Positions 1 through 8,895 of a DNA stretch of 61,679 nucleotides are shown one piece after another (position 1 is the first letter of the stretch; the number at the start of each line of letters is the position of its first letter). This DNA is from Clostridium sp. AM22-11AC. Lineage in GTDB: Bacteria; Bacillota; Clostridia; Lachnospirales; Lachnospiraceae. The stretch spans positions 1-61,679 of the forward strand of contig NZ_QUCM01000021.1 in assembly GCF_003473545.1 (NCBI RefSeq). The letters are read 5' to 3'. Under the pieces are notes generated by a model. It saw nothing but the letters and a program-made list of their open reading frames with translations, did no database searches and was not told the DNA's origin. The position numbers were made by a program, and so were the translations under genes.

Positions 1-2
1 AA

Positions 3-20
3 CCCCTCAAGATTGAGGGG
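3..20. repeat. Short perfect hairpin at window edge
   Basis: CCCCTCAA and TTGAGGGG form an 8-bp perfect stem around a 2-base gap. There is no T-run directly after it. It may be the end of whatever gene lies left of the window, or part of the terminator that follows. Confidence 0.4.
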
Positions 21-31
21 CAGGGGAGTTG

Positions 32-52
32 AATAGGCGAAGCCTATTTTTT
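32..52 (+). terminator. Rho-independent terminator
   Basis: AATAGGC and GCCTATT make a 7-bp stem with a GAA loop, followed by six T. It presumably ends an upstream gene outside the window and separates it from the Pel-type cluster. Bases 53-212 between it and the possible promoter show no gene-like reading frame or clear structure. Confidence 0.7.
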
Positions 53-212
53 ACGTTTTAAACCGATAGTTCAATGACATAGATATATGCTGCATATAGA
101 ATAAAAAAGTAGGAGAGTTAGGATTGTATCTGGTGGGGTTATAGCTGGTAGTTTGGTCTGTATGGAATATCAGAGATAAAGACAGGTAATGAAGAGTTTT
201 TAAAACTTTTTA

Positions 213-241
213 TTGCCTATTTTTTAGATATTACAGATAGT
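213..241 (+). promoter_or_regulatory. Possible promoter of the Pel-type cluster
   Basis: TTGCCT is followed after 17 bases by GATAGT. The -10 match is mediocre. It is the best candidate upstream of the first gene, which starts 20-70 bases further on. Confidence 0.35.
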
Positions 242-260
242 TGCAGGGAACGGTGATTAG

Positions 261-938
261 GTGTACAATAATGGCGTTTTAAGTTTAACGGATGATGAAA
301 GTGGCAGGAAGATGGAAATATTATTAGCGGGAAACACAGGATATTTAACGGGAGAATGGATCGAACAGACTTCTCCCGGGACGCATGTCCTGATCTGTGG
401 TGATACACAATTTAAATACCATAAGGGAAAAGTCCCCATTTTAAGACTTCAGGAACATCGTGCAGAAGAGATTGATTTAAAACAATATGAGCTGGATCGT
501 ATTGTATATTTTTCCAGTTTTTTATCGTTAGGCGCAAAAAACAGTGGGGAAGTCGAGGCTCTCAACCACCTTTTGGAGTATTGCAGAGGACGCGCGATCC
601 AGTTCTTATATATTACAAATGAAAACGGGAAAGGAGATAATCCGCTTCTGAGAAATATGGCGGATGATATATGCAGGTATTATCGGGAGAAAGCAGGCGT
701 TTCGTTAAAGGTTGTGAGTGCTCCCTGCCTTTATTCTGCAAGATACAGTAAAGACTGGCTGTACAAGACCTTTCAGTCACTGGAAAAGGGAAAGATGCCT
801 GAATTTCCAAAACAAAATGAGGATATGGCTGATTTTTTGTATCTGGATGACCTGGGAGAACTGATTTTTCGTATTTTTGATAACTGGGATCAGGATGACA
901 GGAGTCTTGAAATCCCGGATGTGTTCCATATTCGTTAG
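261..938 (+). pseudogene. SDR (NAD-dependent epimerase-like) part of a broken SDR-PelD fusion gene
   Basis: The protein begins like a short-chain dehydrogenase/epimerase: the natural N-terminus is probably Met at 312 (MEILLAGNTGYLTGEW), a Rossmann beta-alpha unit with a GxTGYL loop. GTG at 261 only adds 17 unlike residues, and neither start has a well-spaced ribosome binding site. The frame ends at TAG (936-938) just after PDVFHIR, yet the same frame stays open directly behind the stop (GELETAILKLFPALK and on into the membrane part at 966-1586). From memory of Lachnospiraceae clusters, the homologue is one protein with an SDR head joined to a PelD-like membrane/GAF protein; so TAG is most likely a nonsense mutation. 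A sugar-nucleotide epimerase role for Pel precursors is family-based inference. Confidence 0.7.
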
Positions 939-1586
939 GGAGAACTGGAAACTGCAATCTTAAAATTGTTTCCTGCGCTAAAAGCAGACCGTTCAGAAAA
1001 ACGGGAAAAAACTGTGAAGACTGTACCGGACAGCAGGAATATGATTGAAAAAGAGAATCTGGAAAAGAATACGATCCGGAAAAAATATGGCTGGTTTCCG
1101 AAGATCAGTATTCTGGAAGATTTAAAGGATCAGTATCAGGATTTTCTTGATAGAAGGCAGAAACGTGAAAACTGGTACAGACTTATTTTAAGCAGGATTA
1201 CAGGTCATGCCGCGGTCATTAAATGGGGAGAAATCCTTCTCTTTTTCGGATTTTCTGAAATCCTCCACAGAGTTCTTGGAAATTCTGTACAGTTTCGTTA
1301 TATTGATGTACGTCTTTTGTATGTGGTGATCATTGGATCTATTTATGGATTGAATGAAGGGGTAGCGGCAGCTTTTCTGGCAGTCTGTGCTCTGACAGTT
1401 TCTTACATCAGAGAAGGCATAAACGGTTTGACACTGTTTTATGAACCATCTAACTGGCTGCCGTATATTTTATATTTCGTGGTTGGGGCTGTATGTGGTT
1501 ATAGCCAGATGAAAAACAGAAAAGATATTGCGTTTGCAAATGAAGAAAATGCACTGTTAAAGGATAAATTCCTGTTTATCCTTTAA
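939..1586 (+). pseudogene. PelD-like membrane region, C-terminal GAF part missing
   Basis: In the same frame as the preceding SDR segment. After a linker containing GWFPKISILEDLKDQY come about four hydrophobic segments (near 1222-1300, 1305-1360, 1365-1410 and 1455-1515), then a charged helix NRKDIAFANEENALLKDK, as in PelD-type proteins that place a GAF/sensor domain on the cytoplasmic side. Here the frame stops at TAA 1584-1586 inside a perfect inverted repeat, and nothing GAF-like follows. A TTG at 966 could reinitiate, but no good ribosome binding site precedes it. The pelE-type TPR membrane gene expected next is also absent. I infer a deletion that removed the GAF domain, pelE and the start of the DUF2194 gene. 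Confidence 0.65.
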
Positions 1587-1595
1587 CAGTGCATT
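1548..1595. repeat. Perfect 21-bp inverted repeat at a deletion junction
   Basis: The left arm 1548-1568 and the right arm 1575-1595 are exact reverse complements, separated by the six bases TTCCTG. The left arm is normal coding sequence of the PelD-like protein (NALLKDK region). The right arm introduces the TAA stop and merges into the middle of the DUF2194 gene. There is no T-run after it, so it does not look like an intrinsic terminator. It may be a fold-back (template-switch) scar. Confidence 0.85.
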
Positions 1596-2840
1596 ATATG
1601 GAATATAACATTAAGTGAAAGGGCAAAGCTGTATGCCTGGAGCAGCGGGAAATATAAAATCCCTCTGGTCTGGGAAAATGATTATGGTTCTGGGAAATTT
1701 GTGGTAGTAAATCTGGGAATATATGTAAAGGCAGTCAGAGGTATTTTTTCAGCTGCATACAGTCTTCTGTCAGATTGTACCATCTACCCGGTTATCAATG
1801 GATCTGCTTTTTATCTGGATGATTTTCCTTCCCCGGTACCGGGTGGAAACGGAGAGTATATATACCGTGATTATGGTATAAATGTCAGAGATTTTTATGC
1901 AAACATCTGGTGGCCGGATATCCTGGCCCTGGCGGAAAAATATGGTGTTAGATATACAGGAGTTGTGATTGAAAATTATGGGGATCAAACAGACGGGGTA
2001 ATCGAACATCAGATGGAAACATCCAGGTTCCAGTATTTTGGAAATATGCTTCTGCGTCACGGAGGAGAAATAGGATATCATGGGTATAATCATCAGCCAC
2101 TGGCCCTTGGAAATGTAAAGTATGGTGACATTCTTCCGTATAATACATGGGCTGATACGGAGGCAATGGAAAATGCCATGACAGAACTTTTGCAGTTCTG
2201 CCGGGAAATGTATCCGGAGGCTTCCATGAGTGTGTATGTTCCGCCATCCAATGTTCTTTCAGAAGAGGGGCGGCAGCTGTTGGCGGCAAAATGCCCGGAG
2301 ATTAGAACAATTGCCAGCAACTATTTTACAGGTGAATTCGCATACGAACAGGAATTTGAAGTGGCAGAAGATGGAATTGTGGAGCAGCCAAGGATAATTT
2401 CCAGTGCAGTGATCGATGATTATATGCAGCTTTGTGCCTTTTCCGAACTGAATATGCATTTTGTAAATACTCATTTTATGCATTCGGATGATCTTCTGGA
2501 TGAGGACCGTGGAGCAGCACTTGGATGGGAAACGTTAAAGGAAAATCTGGACAGATATATGGGCTGGCTTTATACGTCTGCTCCTTTGCTCCGAAATCTG
2601 ACGGGATCGGAACTTTCAGGTGCGATCCAACGCTACAGCGCGGCAGCCGCAGAGAAAGAACGTACAGCAGACGGATTTTGTTTTCATATTGAAAACCGAT
2701 ATGATACAGCGTATTTCTTTGTGCGGTTTTCAAAAGAAAAGCCGCTGGCAGTGACAGGTGGGACAATGGAACAGCTGACAGACAGCCTGTATCTTCTTTG
2801 CGCAGACAGCGATGAAGTGCAGGTGAAGACGGACAGGTGA
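1587..2840 (+). pseudogene. DUF2194 deacetylase-like protein (PelA-like), 5'-truncated
   Basis: The reading frame is open from 1587, with no start until GTG 1701 (379 aa from there). Residues encoded at 1617-1700 (SERAKLYAWSSGKYKIPLVW and on to GKFVV) already read as family sequence, so the true protein began further upstream. Conserved features of a polysaccharide-deacetylase-like fold are visible: FYLDDFPSP with an Asp pair, a GGEIGYHGYNHQPL histidine motif, YVPPSN, and THFMHSDD. DUF2194 proteins occupy the place of the PelA deacetylase in Gram-positive Pel clusters; that role is inferred. The first part of a normal-length protein (signal/membrane anchor and N-terminal domain) is missing. 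It ends 4 bases before pelF. A truncated cytosolic product from GTG 1701 cannot be excluded. Confidence 0.7.
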
Positions 2841-2844
2841 TGCA

Positions 2845-4266
2845 ATGAAAATATGTTTGATTTTGGAAGGATGTTATCCTTATGTTCATGGCGGTGTTTC
2901 AACATGGATGCATCAGTATATTACAATTATGAAAGAACATGAATTTGTGCTGTGGGTCATTGGCGCAAAAGCAGAACAGAAGGGAAAATTTGTTTATGAT
3001 CTTCCGGATAATGTGACGGAAATTCACGAAGTATTTCTGGATGATGCATTGAAAATCCGGGAAAACGGTGTACGGTATGTACGTTTTTCGCCGGAAGAGG
3101 AATGTGCGCTGGGAGAAGTGATGGACTGCAAAAGCCCTGACTGGGAGATTTTGTTCCGTCTGTACCAGGAGAGAAAGATCAATCCCATGTCCTATCTGAA
3201 AAGTGAGGCATTTTTAAGAATTCTGGAAACGATCTGTGAAGAGCGCTATCCGTATATTGCCTTTGCGGATGCATTTCATACGATCCGTTCGATGATGCTC
3301 CCGGTGCTCTATCTTCTTGGAACATTTGTACCCCAGGCAGATGCATATCACGCCATTTCTACTGGTTACGGAGGACTTCTGGCATCCCTTGGAAGCTGGA
3401 AATATAAAAAACCACTGATGCTGACGGAACATGGCATTTACACAAGGGAACGGGAGGAGGAGATCATCCGTGCATCCTGGGTTGCTCCGGCATTTAAAAA
3501 GCAGTGGATCCGTTTTTTCTACATGCTCTCTGATGTGATCTATAAGAGGGCATGCCGGGTGACATGCCTGTTTACAAATGCCTTGAAGATACAGGAAGAC
3601 ATCGGCTGTGCCCCTGAAAAGTGCCGGGTGATTGAGAACGGGGTCAGTTATGAGCGTTTTTGTGAAATCCCATTAAAGGAAGAAGACGGCTGGGTGGATA
3701 TTGGCGCAGTGGTCCGTCTGGCCCCGATCAAAGACATCAAGACGATGATCTATGCATTTTATGAGCTTTCCTCAAGAATGGAACATGTCCGGCTTCATAT
3801 CCTGGGAGGTGTGGATGATGAAGAATATGCAAAAGAATGTTATGATCTGGTTAAACAGATGGAACTTCAAAATATCATTTTTACCGGAAGGGTAGATATT
3901 CAAAAATATATGGAAAAGCTGGATTTTACGATCCTGACAAGTATATCGGAAGGCCAGCCGTTGTCTGTACTGGAATCAATGGCAGCAAGACGTCCCTGTG
4001 TCTGTACAGATGTTGGCTGTTGCAGGGAACTGTTGGAAGGTAAGCAGGGTGATCCTTTTGGACTTGCAGGATATTGTGTGCCGCCGATGTATCGGGAAGG
4101 GCTGGCTGATGCGATGGAAAAAATGTGTCTTTCAAGAAACAGGAGACTGAGGATGGGAGAAAGCGGAAGAAAACGTGTGGAGAAGTATTTCCGGCATGAA
4201 TATATGATGGAAAAGTATAGAAAGCTGTATAGAGAGGTAGAAGAGATTGGCAGGAATCGGATTTGA
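2845..4266 (+). CDS. pelF: PelF-type GT4 glycosyltransferase
   Basis: 473 aa, usual length for PelF. It opens with MKICLILEGCYPYVHGGVSTW, the characteristic glycine-loop start of PelF family GT-B enzymes, contains the acceptor-side TEHGIYTREREEEI segment, and carries the retaining GT4 EX7E motif at Glu369 and Glu377 (SEGQPLSVLESMA). Known PelF proteins are cytosolic and use a UDP-hexosamine to build the Pel polymer before PelG exports it. Start ATG lies 4 bases behind the DUF2194 stop, and the end overlaps pelG by 20 bases, so translation is probably coupled. The gene is intact although its upstream partners are damaged. Confidence 0.92.
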   Translation: MKICLILEGCYPYVHGGVSTWMHQYITIMKEHEFVLWVIGAKAEQKGKFVYDLPDNVTEIHEVFLDDALKIRENGVRYVRFSPEEECALGEVMDCKSPDWEILFRLYQERKINPMSYLKSEAFLRILETICEERYPYIAFADAFHTIRSMMLPVLYLLGTFVPQADAYHAISTGYGGLLASLGSWKYKKPLMLTEHGIYTREREEEIIRASWVAPAFKKQWIRFFYMLSDVIYKRACRVTCLFTNALKIQEDIGCAPEKCRVIENGVSYERFCEIPLKEEDGWVDIGAVVRLAPIKDIKTMIYAFYELSSRMEHVRLHILGGVDDEEYAKECYDLVKQMELQNIIFTGRVDIQKYMEKLDFTILTSISEGQPLSVLESMAARRPCVCTDVGCCRELLEGKQGDPFGLAGYCVPPMYREGLADAMEKMCLSRNRRLRMGESGRKRVEKYFRHEYMMEKYRKLYREVEEIGRNRI

Positions 4267-5719
4267 GTTAAAAAAACTGTTTCGCAGAAAAGGGATTTTC
4301 GCATCTTTCCGTGCATATGGATATGCAGGTGTGATCTGTACAGGCCCGATGCTGTTAGGTGTTCTTCTTCTGCTGGGTGTAATGTTTCTCTGCAATCTAT
4401 ACAATGTATCAGAACATAGCAGGGAGCTGATCATCTGTATGATCACCTATGCTCTCCTCGGTTCCCTTACAGTTACCAGTTTTTTTTCCATGGCAGTTAC
4501 CAGATTTCTGGCGGACATGCTTTATGAGGATAGAAAAACAATGATCCTTCCTTCTTTTTGGGGATCAACCGGGATTTTGCTGGCAGCTGGCGGTATCTTG
4601 TATGGACTCTTTTTGCTGTTTGCAGGGATCGGACCGGTGCTGCAGCTTCTCTGTTTTGGATTGTTTGGTGAACTGGTGGTCTGCTGGATGGCAATGAACT
4701 ATTTGACAGCGATCAAAGATTATAAAGGGATCATGCTGTCATTTGTTGCAGCCGTTCTTGTGACATTTCTGCTGGGGTTTCTATTTCTCTGCCTGGGATT
4801 TCCGGCAGAGGAAGGTATGATGGCAGCTGTATTTTTTGGATACTGTGTAATGCTTATCTGGGATGTTGTGCTTTTGTACCGTTATTTTCCGCAAAGTGAA
4901 GAGAAACCATTCGCGTTTTTAGCGTGGGTAGACGAGTTTCTCCCTCTGGCATTTACAGGCCTGTTTGTAAATCTGGGGCTTTTTTCTCATCTTGTCATTA
5001 TGTGGATGGGGCCATTACAGGTACACGTTCAGGGATTGTTTTATGGTGCGCCTTACCATGATGTGTCAGCCCTGATGGCATTTTTAAGTATTCTGATCAC
5101 CACTATAAATTTTGTGGTATCCATGGAAGTAAATTTTTACCCCAAATACAGGAATTATTACAGTCTGTTCAATGATGAAGGATCCATCCGTGATTTGAAA
5201 CAGGCAGAGCATGAGATGCTGGAGGTTCTTGATAATGAACTGAGATTTACGGCACTGAAGCAGATATTTGCAACAGCTGTTGCTATTTCCATAGGAGGAA
5301 TCGTCCTGAGTTATCTTCCTCTTGGATTTAATGATCTTATGGAAGGATATTTCAGGACACTCTGCGTTGGGTATGGGATCTATGCAGTTGCGAATACCAT
5401 GCTTTTGATCCTGTTATATTTTACAGATTATCAGGGTGGACTTGTGGCATCGGCTCTGTTTGCTTTGGTTTCCTCAGCTGCAACGGTGATATCCCTGTTC
5501 TTTTCCAAAGTGTATTTTGGCTTTGGATTTATTCTGGGATGTGCAGTTTTTTTCCTGGCAGTTTATATCAGATTAGAACAATTCACCAGGAGGCTTCCAT
5601 ATTATATTCTCAGCAGACAGCCTTTAGTGGAGGAGGATAAACTGGGGGTGTTTACAAAACTTGGATATTTTCTTGATGGTGAGAGAAAGAAGGAAAAACT
5701 TCATGAAAAAACGAATTAG
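4247..5719 (+). CDS. pelG: PelG-type polysaccharide exporter
   Basis: 490 aa, very hydrophobic, about 12 membrane segments (MOP/Wzx-like fold). The N-terminus MAGIGFELKKLFRRKG is typical of PelG. The start is TTG at 4247 inside the end of pelF, preceded by GAGAGGTAG; no later start fits as well. A conserved cytoplasmic/extracytoplasmic loop YYSLFNDEGSIRDLKQAEHEM is present near the middle. PelG is the inner membrane transporter of the Pel polymer and works with PelD, PelE and PelF; PelE and the PelD cytoplasmic domain are not encoded here, so export activity is doubtful unless copies exist elsewhere. Confidence 0.9.
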   Translation: MAGIGFELKKLFRRKGIFASFRAYGYAGVICTGPMLLGVLLLLGVMFLCNLYNVSEHSRELIICMITYALLGSLTVTSFFSMAVTRFLADMLYEDRKTMILPSFWGSTGILLAAGGILYGLFLLFAGIGPVLQLLCFGLFGELVVCWMAMNYLTAIKDYKGIMLSFVAAVLVTFLLGFLFLCLGFPAEEGMMAAVFFGYCVMLIWDVVLLYRYFPQSEEKPFAFLAWVDEFLPLAFTGLFVNLGLFSHLVIMWMGPLQVHVQGLFYGAPYHDVSALMAFLSILITTINFVVSMEVNFYPKYRNYYSLFNDEGSIRDLKQAEHEMLEVLDNELRFTALKQIFATAVAISIGGIVLSYLPLGFNDLMEGYFRTLCVGYGIYAVANTMLLILLYFTDYQGGLVASALFALVSSAATVISLFFSKVYFGFGFILGCAVFFLAVYIRLEQFTRRLPYYILSRQPLVEEDKLGVFTKLGYFLDGERKKEKLHEKTN

Positions 5720-6863
5720 TTTACTATTAAGCGTTTGGCTTGCGGTTTCATCTGCTCTTTGTGGATGCAATATGGTTTTGCAGAAAAATGAAAAAATTCA
5801 GGAAAGCAGTACGGATTTAGCGACCGCATCAGAAGAAACGGAGATACAAGGTGTAAAAAAAGCAGAGGAACAGGATATTAGCCAGGTACATCTGCGGGAT
5901 AAGGACCTTTTATATTCAAAGGAAGATGAAACAAATGTGACTACTATGTATCTGACAGTCAGTCGTGGAAATGATGCAGAAAATACAAATCACAGTTGGG
6001 AAGAAATTAATTCATATTCTGTATTTGATTATGAAGAAATGGGAGTGCCAAGGTATCAGGTGGCAGCTCTTTTACAGGTGGGAGACGAAAACGGCCCTGT
6101 TGCAGGAGAGGTTGGATACGGTGAGACAGTACCGAATGCAACTGTGCAGATCAGGGGACAAAGTTCCAGTAAAAATCCCCAGAAAAATTATAAGATCAAG
6201 TTGAAAGAGAATAAGGGATCATGGGAAGGCCAGCAGACGATCGCGCTAAACAAGCATATGTCAGAGGGACTACGCTTCAGAAACAAATTATGTTATGATC
6301 TTCTTAAGGGTATCCCACAGATAATGAGCCTCAGAACCCGCTTTGTCCATCTTTATGTAAAAGATACAACTTCCGGGAAAGATGCATTTGAAGATTATGG
6401 TTTGTATACACAGGTAGAACAGTTAAATAAAACAGCTTTGGAGGCACATGGACTTCAGAAAAACGGGCAGCTCTATAAAGTAAATTATTTTGAGTTTTAT
6501 CGCTATGAAGATACGATCATGACAGAAGATACACCAGGTTTTGATCTGTCAAAATTTGAAGAAAGGCTGGAGATCAAAGGGGATCACGATCACACGAAAT
6601 TAATCCAGATGCTGGATGATCTGAATAATTATTCAATACCTGTTAGCGATGTGTTAAAGCAGCATTTCGATGAGGAAAATCTGCTGTACTGGATGGCATT
6701 TCAGATTTTAGTTGGAAACAGTGATACGCAGAGCCGGAATTGTTATTTGTACAGTCCGACAAATTCGCCAATATGGTATATTTTGCCATGGGATAATGAT
6801 GGAAGCTTTTTTAATACAGAATGGGCTTTGAAAAAAATACAAATCGTGGAAGCTGGGAGGTAG
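5703..6863 (+). pseudogene. CotH-type kinase lipoprotein, N-terminal part (frameshifted)
   Basis: Start ATG 5703 overlaps the end of pelG by 17 bases and has AGAAGGAAAAACTTC upstream. Residues 1-23 form a lipoprotein signal ending in a LCGC lipobox. Then come CotH kinase motifs: IRGQSSSKNPQKNYKIKL, a VEQLNKTALEAHG segment and LPWDNDGSFF, the Asp-rich metal/ATP motif of this atypical secreted Ser kinase family. At the A7 run 6831-6837 the frame runs on only to TAG 6861-6863, while the family sequence continues in another frame (6838-7501). One more A would join them into about 599 aa. Either a pseudogene, a phase-variable tract, slippage, or a sequencing error. Confidence 0.75.
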
Positions 6864-7501
6864 GAGTCAGCAATTACTGGGGAAATATTTTATTTCAAAG
6901 ATGTTTGAAATCAGATGCTTTCCGTGAAAAACTGGATCAGGTGATAGAAGAACTCCGCAGATATCTCAGTGAAGAACGGCTGGAAGAAATGGTGGAACAG
7001 TATGCAGGTGTTGTACAGCCTTATGTAGAGAAAATGCCGGATCAGTTGAATGAACCACTTACACCGGAGGAGTATGAACAGGTAAAAGCAGGGCTTCCGA
7101 AAGAAGTAGAACAAAATTATGAGATGTACAGGGAAAGCCTTGAAAAACCAATGCCGTTTTATATTGGAAGACCTGTGACAGAAAATGGAAAACTGAAAAT
7201 AAATTGGGATGCTTCCTACGATTTTGATGCGGAAGATATTACATATAGTGTGGAAATTGCCCGGGATTATCAGTTTACCCAGGTGATCTACAAGGAAGAA
7301 CAGACGTTGATCCCGGAGATATTGGTAGATATTCCGGACCCTGGGCAATATTTTGTGCGTATACGGGCCACAAATGAATCGGGAAAGACACAGGATGCCT
7401 TTGATTATTATGTAACAAATACCGGAAAACAATATGGCATGATCTGTTTTTATATTAACGAAGATCATACGGTTGGAGTAGACGCATATGAGGAAGAGTA
7501 A
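6838..7501 (+). pseudogene. CotH-type kinase, C-terminal part (other side of the frameshift)
   Basis: This frame, open from 6821, carries RGSWEVGVSNYWGNILFQR and the rest of the CotH kinase helical lobe, then a fibronectin-like C-terminal region (near 7180-7440: GKLKINWDASYDFDAEDI and GQYFVRIRATNESGKT). It has no ribosome binding site of its own and is clearly the continuation of the lipoprotein at 5703. It overlaps the start of the VTC-domain gene by 14 bases, so a translating ribosome in this frame would feed that gene. Confidence 0.75.
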
Positions 7502-8210
7502 GGAACACTTTCGTCACGAATGGAAATACCTGATCAATAGGGCTGAGAAGCAACTGACAGATCTGCGCTTAAGGGAATGCATGCAGCTGGATCCTCACGC
7601 AGGGGAAGGCGGTTACATGATTCGCAGCCTGTATTTTGATGATTACTGGAACAGTGCCATGGAAGAAAAGGATGCAGGTGTACTGATGCGTAAAAAGTAC
7701 AGGATCAGGATCTATAATTGCAGTGACAAAAGCATTAAACTTGAGAGAAAGAAAAAATTCGGCAGTTACATATACAAAGAAGCTGCGCCGCTGACACGGC
7801 AGGAAGTAGAATGGATCCTGGATGGAAAATACGAATTTTTGCTGCGCAGTTCCTATCGTTTATGCAGGGAATTTTACATCGAGTGTGTTTGCAATATGAT
7901 GCGTCCAAGGGTGATCGTAGATTATGAAAGAGAACCATGGATCATGGATACAGGAACAGTACGGCTTACCATGGACATGAATGTGCGTGCTGCAGTGGGA
8001 AGCTATGATATTTTTGACAGCAGTCTGCCAACGCTTGATGTGCTGGAACCTGGAAAACTTGTTATGGAAGTTAAATATACGGAATTTCTGCCCCAGATTG
8101 TAAGAAATCTTGTTCCACAGAGTGCATCAGAATTTACAGCTGTTTCAAAGTTTGTTCTGTGCTGTGAAAAAACGAGATATCTTCATGGATTTGAATATTG
8201 GGCAGAATAA
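7488..8210 (+). CDS. VTC-domain protein (polyphosphate polymerase-like)
   Basis: 240 aa. RHEWKYLIN at the start, YMIRSLYFDDYWN, KKYRIRIYN, SIKLERKKKFGSYIYKE and the late LVMEVKYTEFLP are the basic and acidic tunnel residues of the VTC/TTM fold that in yeast Vtc4 makes inorganic polyphosphate from ATP. No membrane segment is seen, so it is probably cytosolic and partnered with the next membrane protein. ATG follows GGAG by nine bases. In many Firmicutes a VTC protein, a DUF4956 protein and a CotH kinase are encoded together; the joint function is not established. Confidence 0.88.
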   Translation: MRKSKEHFRHEWKYLINRAEKQLTDLRLRECMQLDPHAGEGGYMIRSLYFDDYWNSAMEEKDAGVLMRKKYRIRIYNCSDKSIKLERKKKFGSYIYKEAAPLTRQEVEWILDGKYEFLLRSSYRLCREFYIECVCNMMRPRVIVDYEREPWIMDTGTVRLTMDMNVRAAVGSYDIFDSSLPTLDVLEPGKLVMEVKYTEFLPQIVRNLVPQSASEFTAVSKFVLCCEKTRYLHGFEYWAE

Positions 8211-8223
8211 ATGGGAGGAAATT

Positions 8224-8895
8224 ATGAGTGTAAAAGATACGATCAAAAAATCTGTCCTGGAATCAGGCACATTTGCACAGTATGATATGTTAAAGATCAT
8301 GCTTGCCATGACAATTGCCCTGCTAATGGGATGCCTGATCTATATGGTATATAAAAAGTTTTATTCCGGAGTTGTGTTTTCAAGAAGTTTTGCGGTGACC
8401 TTAGTGGGAATGTGTGTGCTGACATGTATGGTAACTCTGGCGATCAGCACCAATATTGTAATCTCCCTTGGTATGGTCGGAGCATTATCGATTGTGCGTT
8501 ATCGTACAGCCGTAAAAGACCCTATGGATCTTTTGTATCTTTTCTGGAGTATTACCACAGGTATCACAGCAGGAGCAGAAATGTATCCCTTGGTTTGGGG
8601 AGCAGCGATCATTATGATAGTGATGCTCACATTGTTTTATCATTATCAGGAAAAAGGAAAAGTATATATTGCAGTGATCCATTATCAGGGTGATGTGGCA
8701 GGTGATGAAGCAATCCGCTGTTTTGGAAAACGGAAATATTTTCTGAAATCAAAGACCATGCGAAAGGGGATGACTGAGATGGCAATTGAAGTATTCTGCA
8801 AGAAAGAGGACACGAGTTTTATGGAAAAGATCCGTGCAGTAGAGGGTGTAAATGATGTAACTTTGATTCAGTATAATGGAGAATATCATGGTTAG
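8224..8895 (+). CDS. DUF4956 membrane protein
   Basis: 223 aa from ATG 8224, preceded by TGGGAGGAAATT. Longer in-frame starts lie inside the VTC gene and lack a binding site. Three or four membrane segments lie in the first 140 residues, including the conserved stretch MVGALSIVRYRTAVKDP, diagnostic of DUF4956; a soluble C-terminal ferredoxin-like domain follows (about 150-223). The family regularly sits next to VTC-domain proteins, so it may be the membrane partner of the polymerase. Ends with an 8-base overlap onto the next gene. Confidence 0.88.
   Translation: MSVKDTIKKSVLESGTFAQYDMLKIMLAMTIALLMGCLIYMVYKKFYSGVVFSRSFAVTLVGMCVLTCMVTLAISTNIVISLGMVGALSIVRYRTAVKDPMDLLYLFWSITTGITAGAEMYPLVWGAAIIMIVMLTLFYHYQEKGKVYIAVIHYQGDVAGDEAIRCFGKRKYFLKSKTMRKGMTEMAIEVFCKKEDTSFMEKIRAVEGVNDVTLIQYNGEYHG

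Noticed and set aside
1569..1600. Reading the 1548-1595 hairpin as a normal intrinsic terminator
   Set aside because: No T-run follows, the stem is not GC-rich, and both flanks are interrupted coding sequence.
6828..6840. Programmed -1 ribosomal frameshift in cotH
   Set aside because: The A7 run partly fits a slippery site, but the other cluster lesions make a simple indel more likely and I see no clear downstream pseudoknot; kept only as an alternative.
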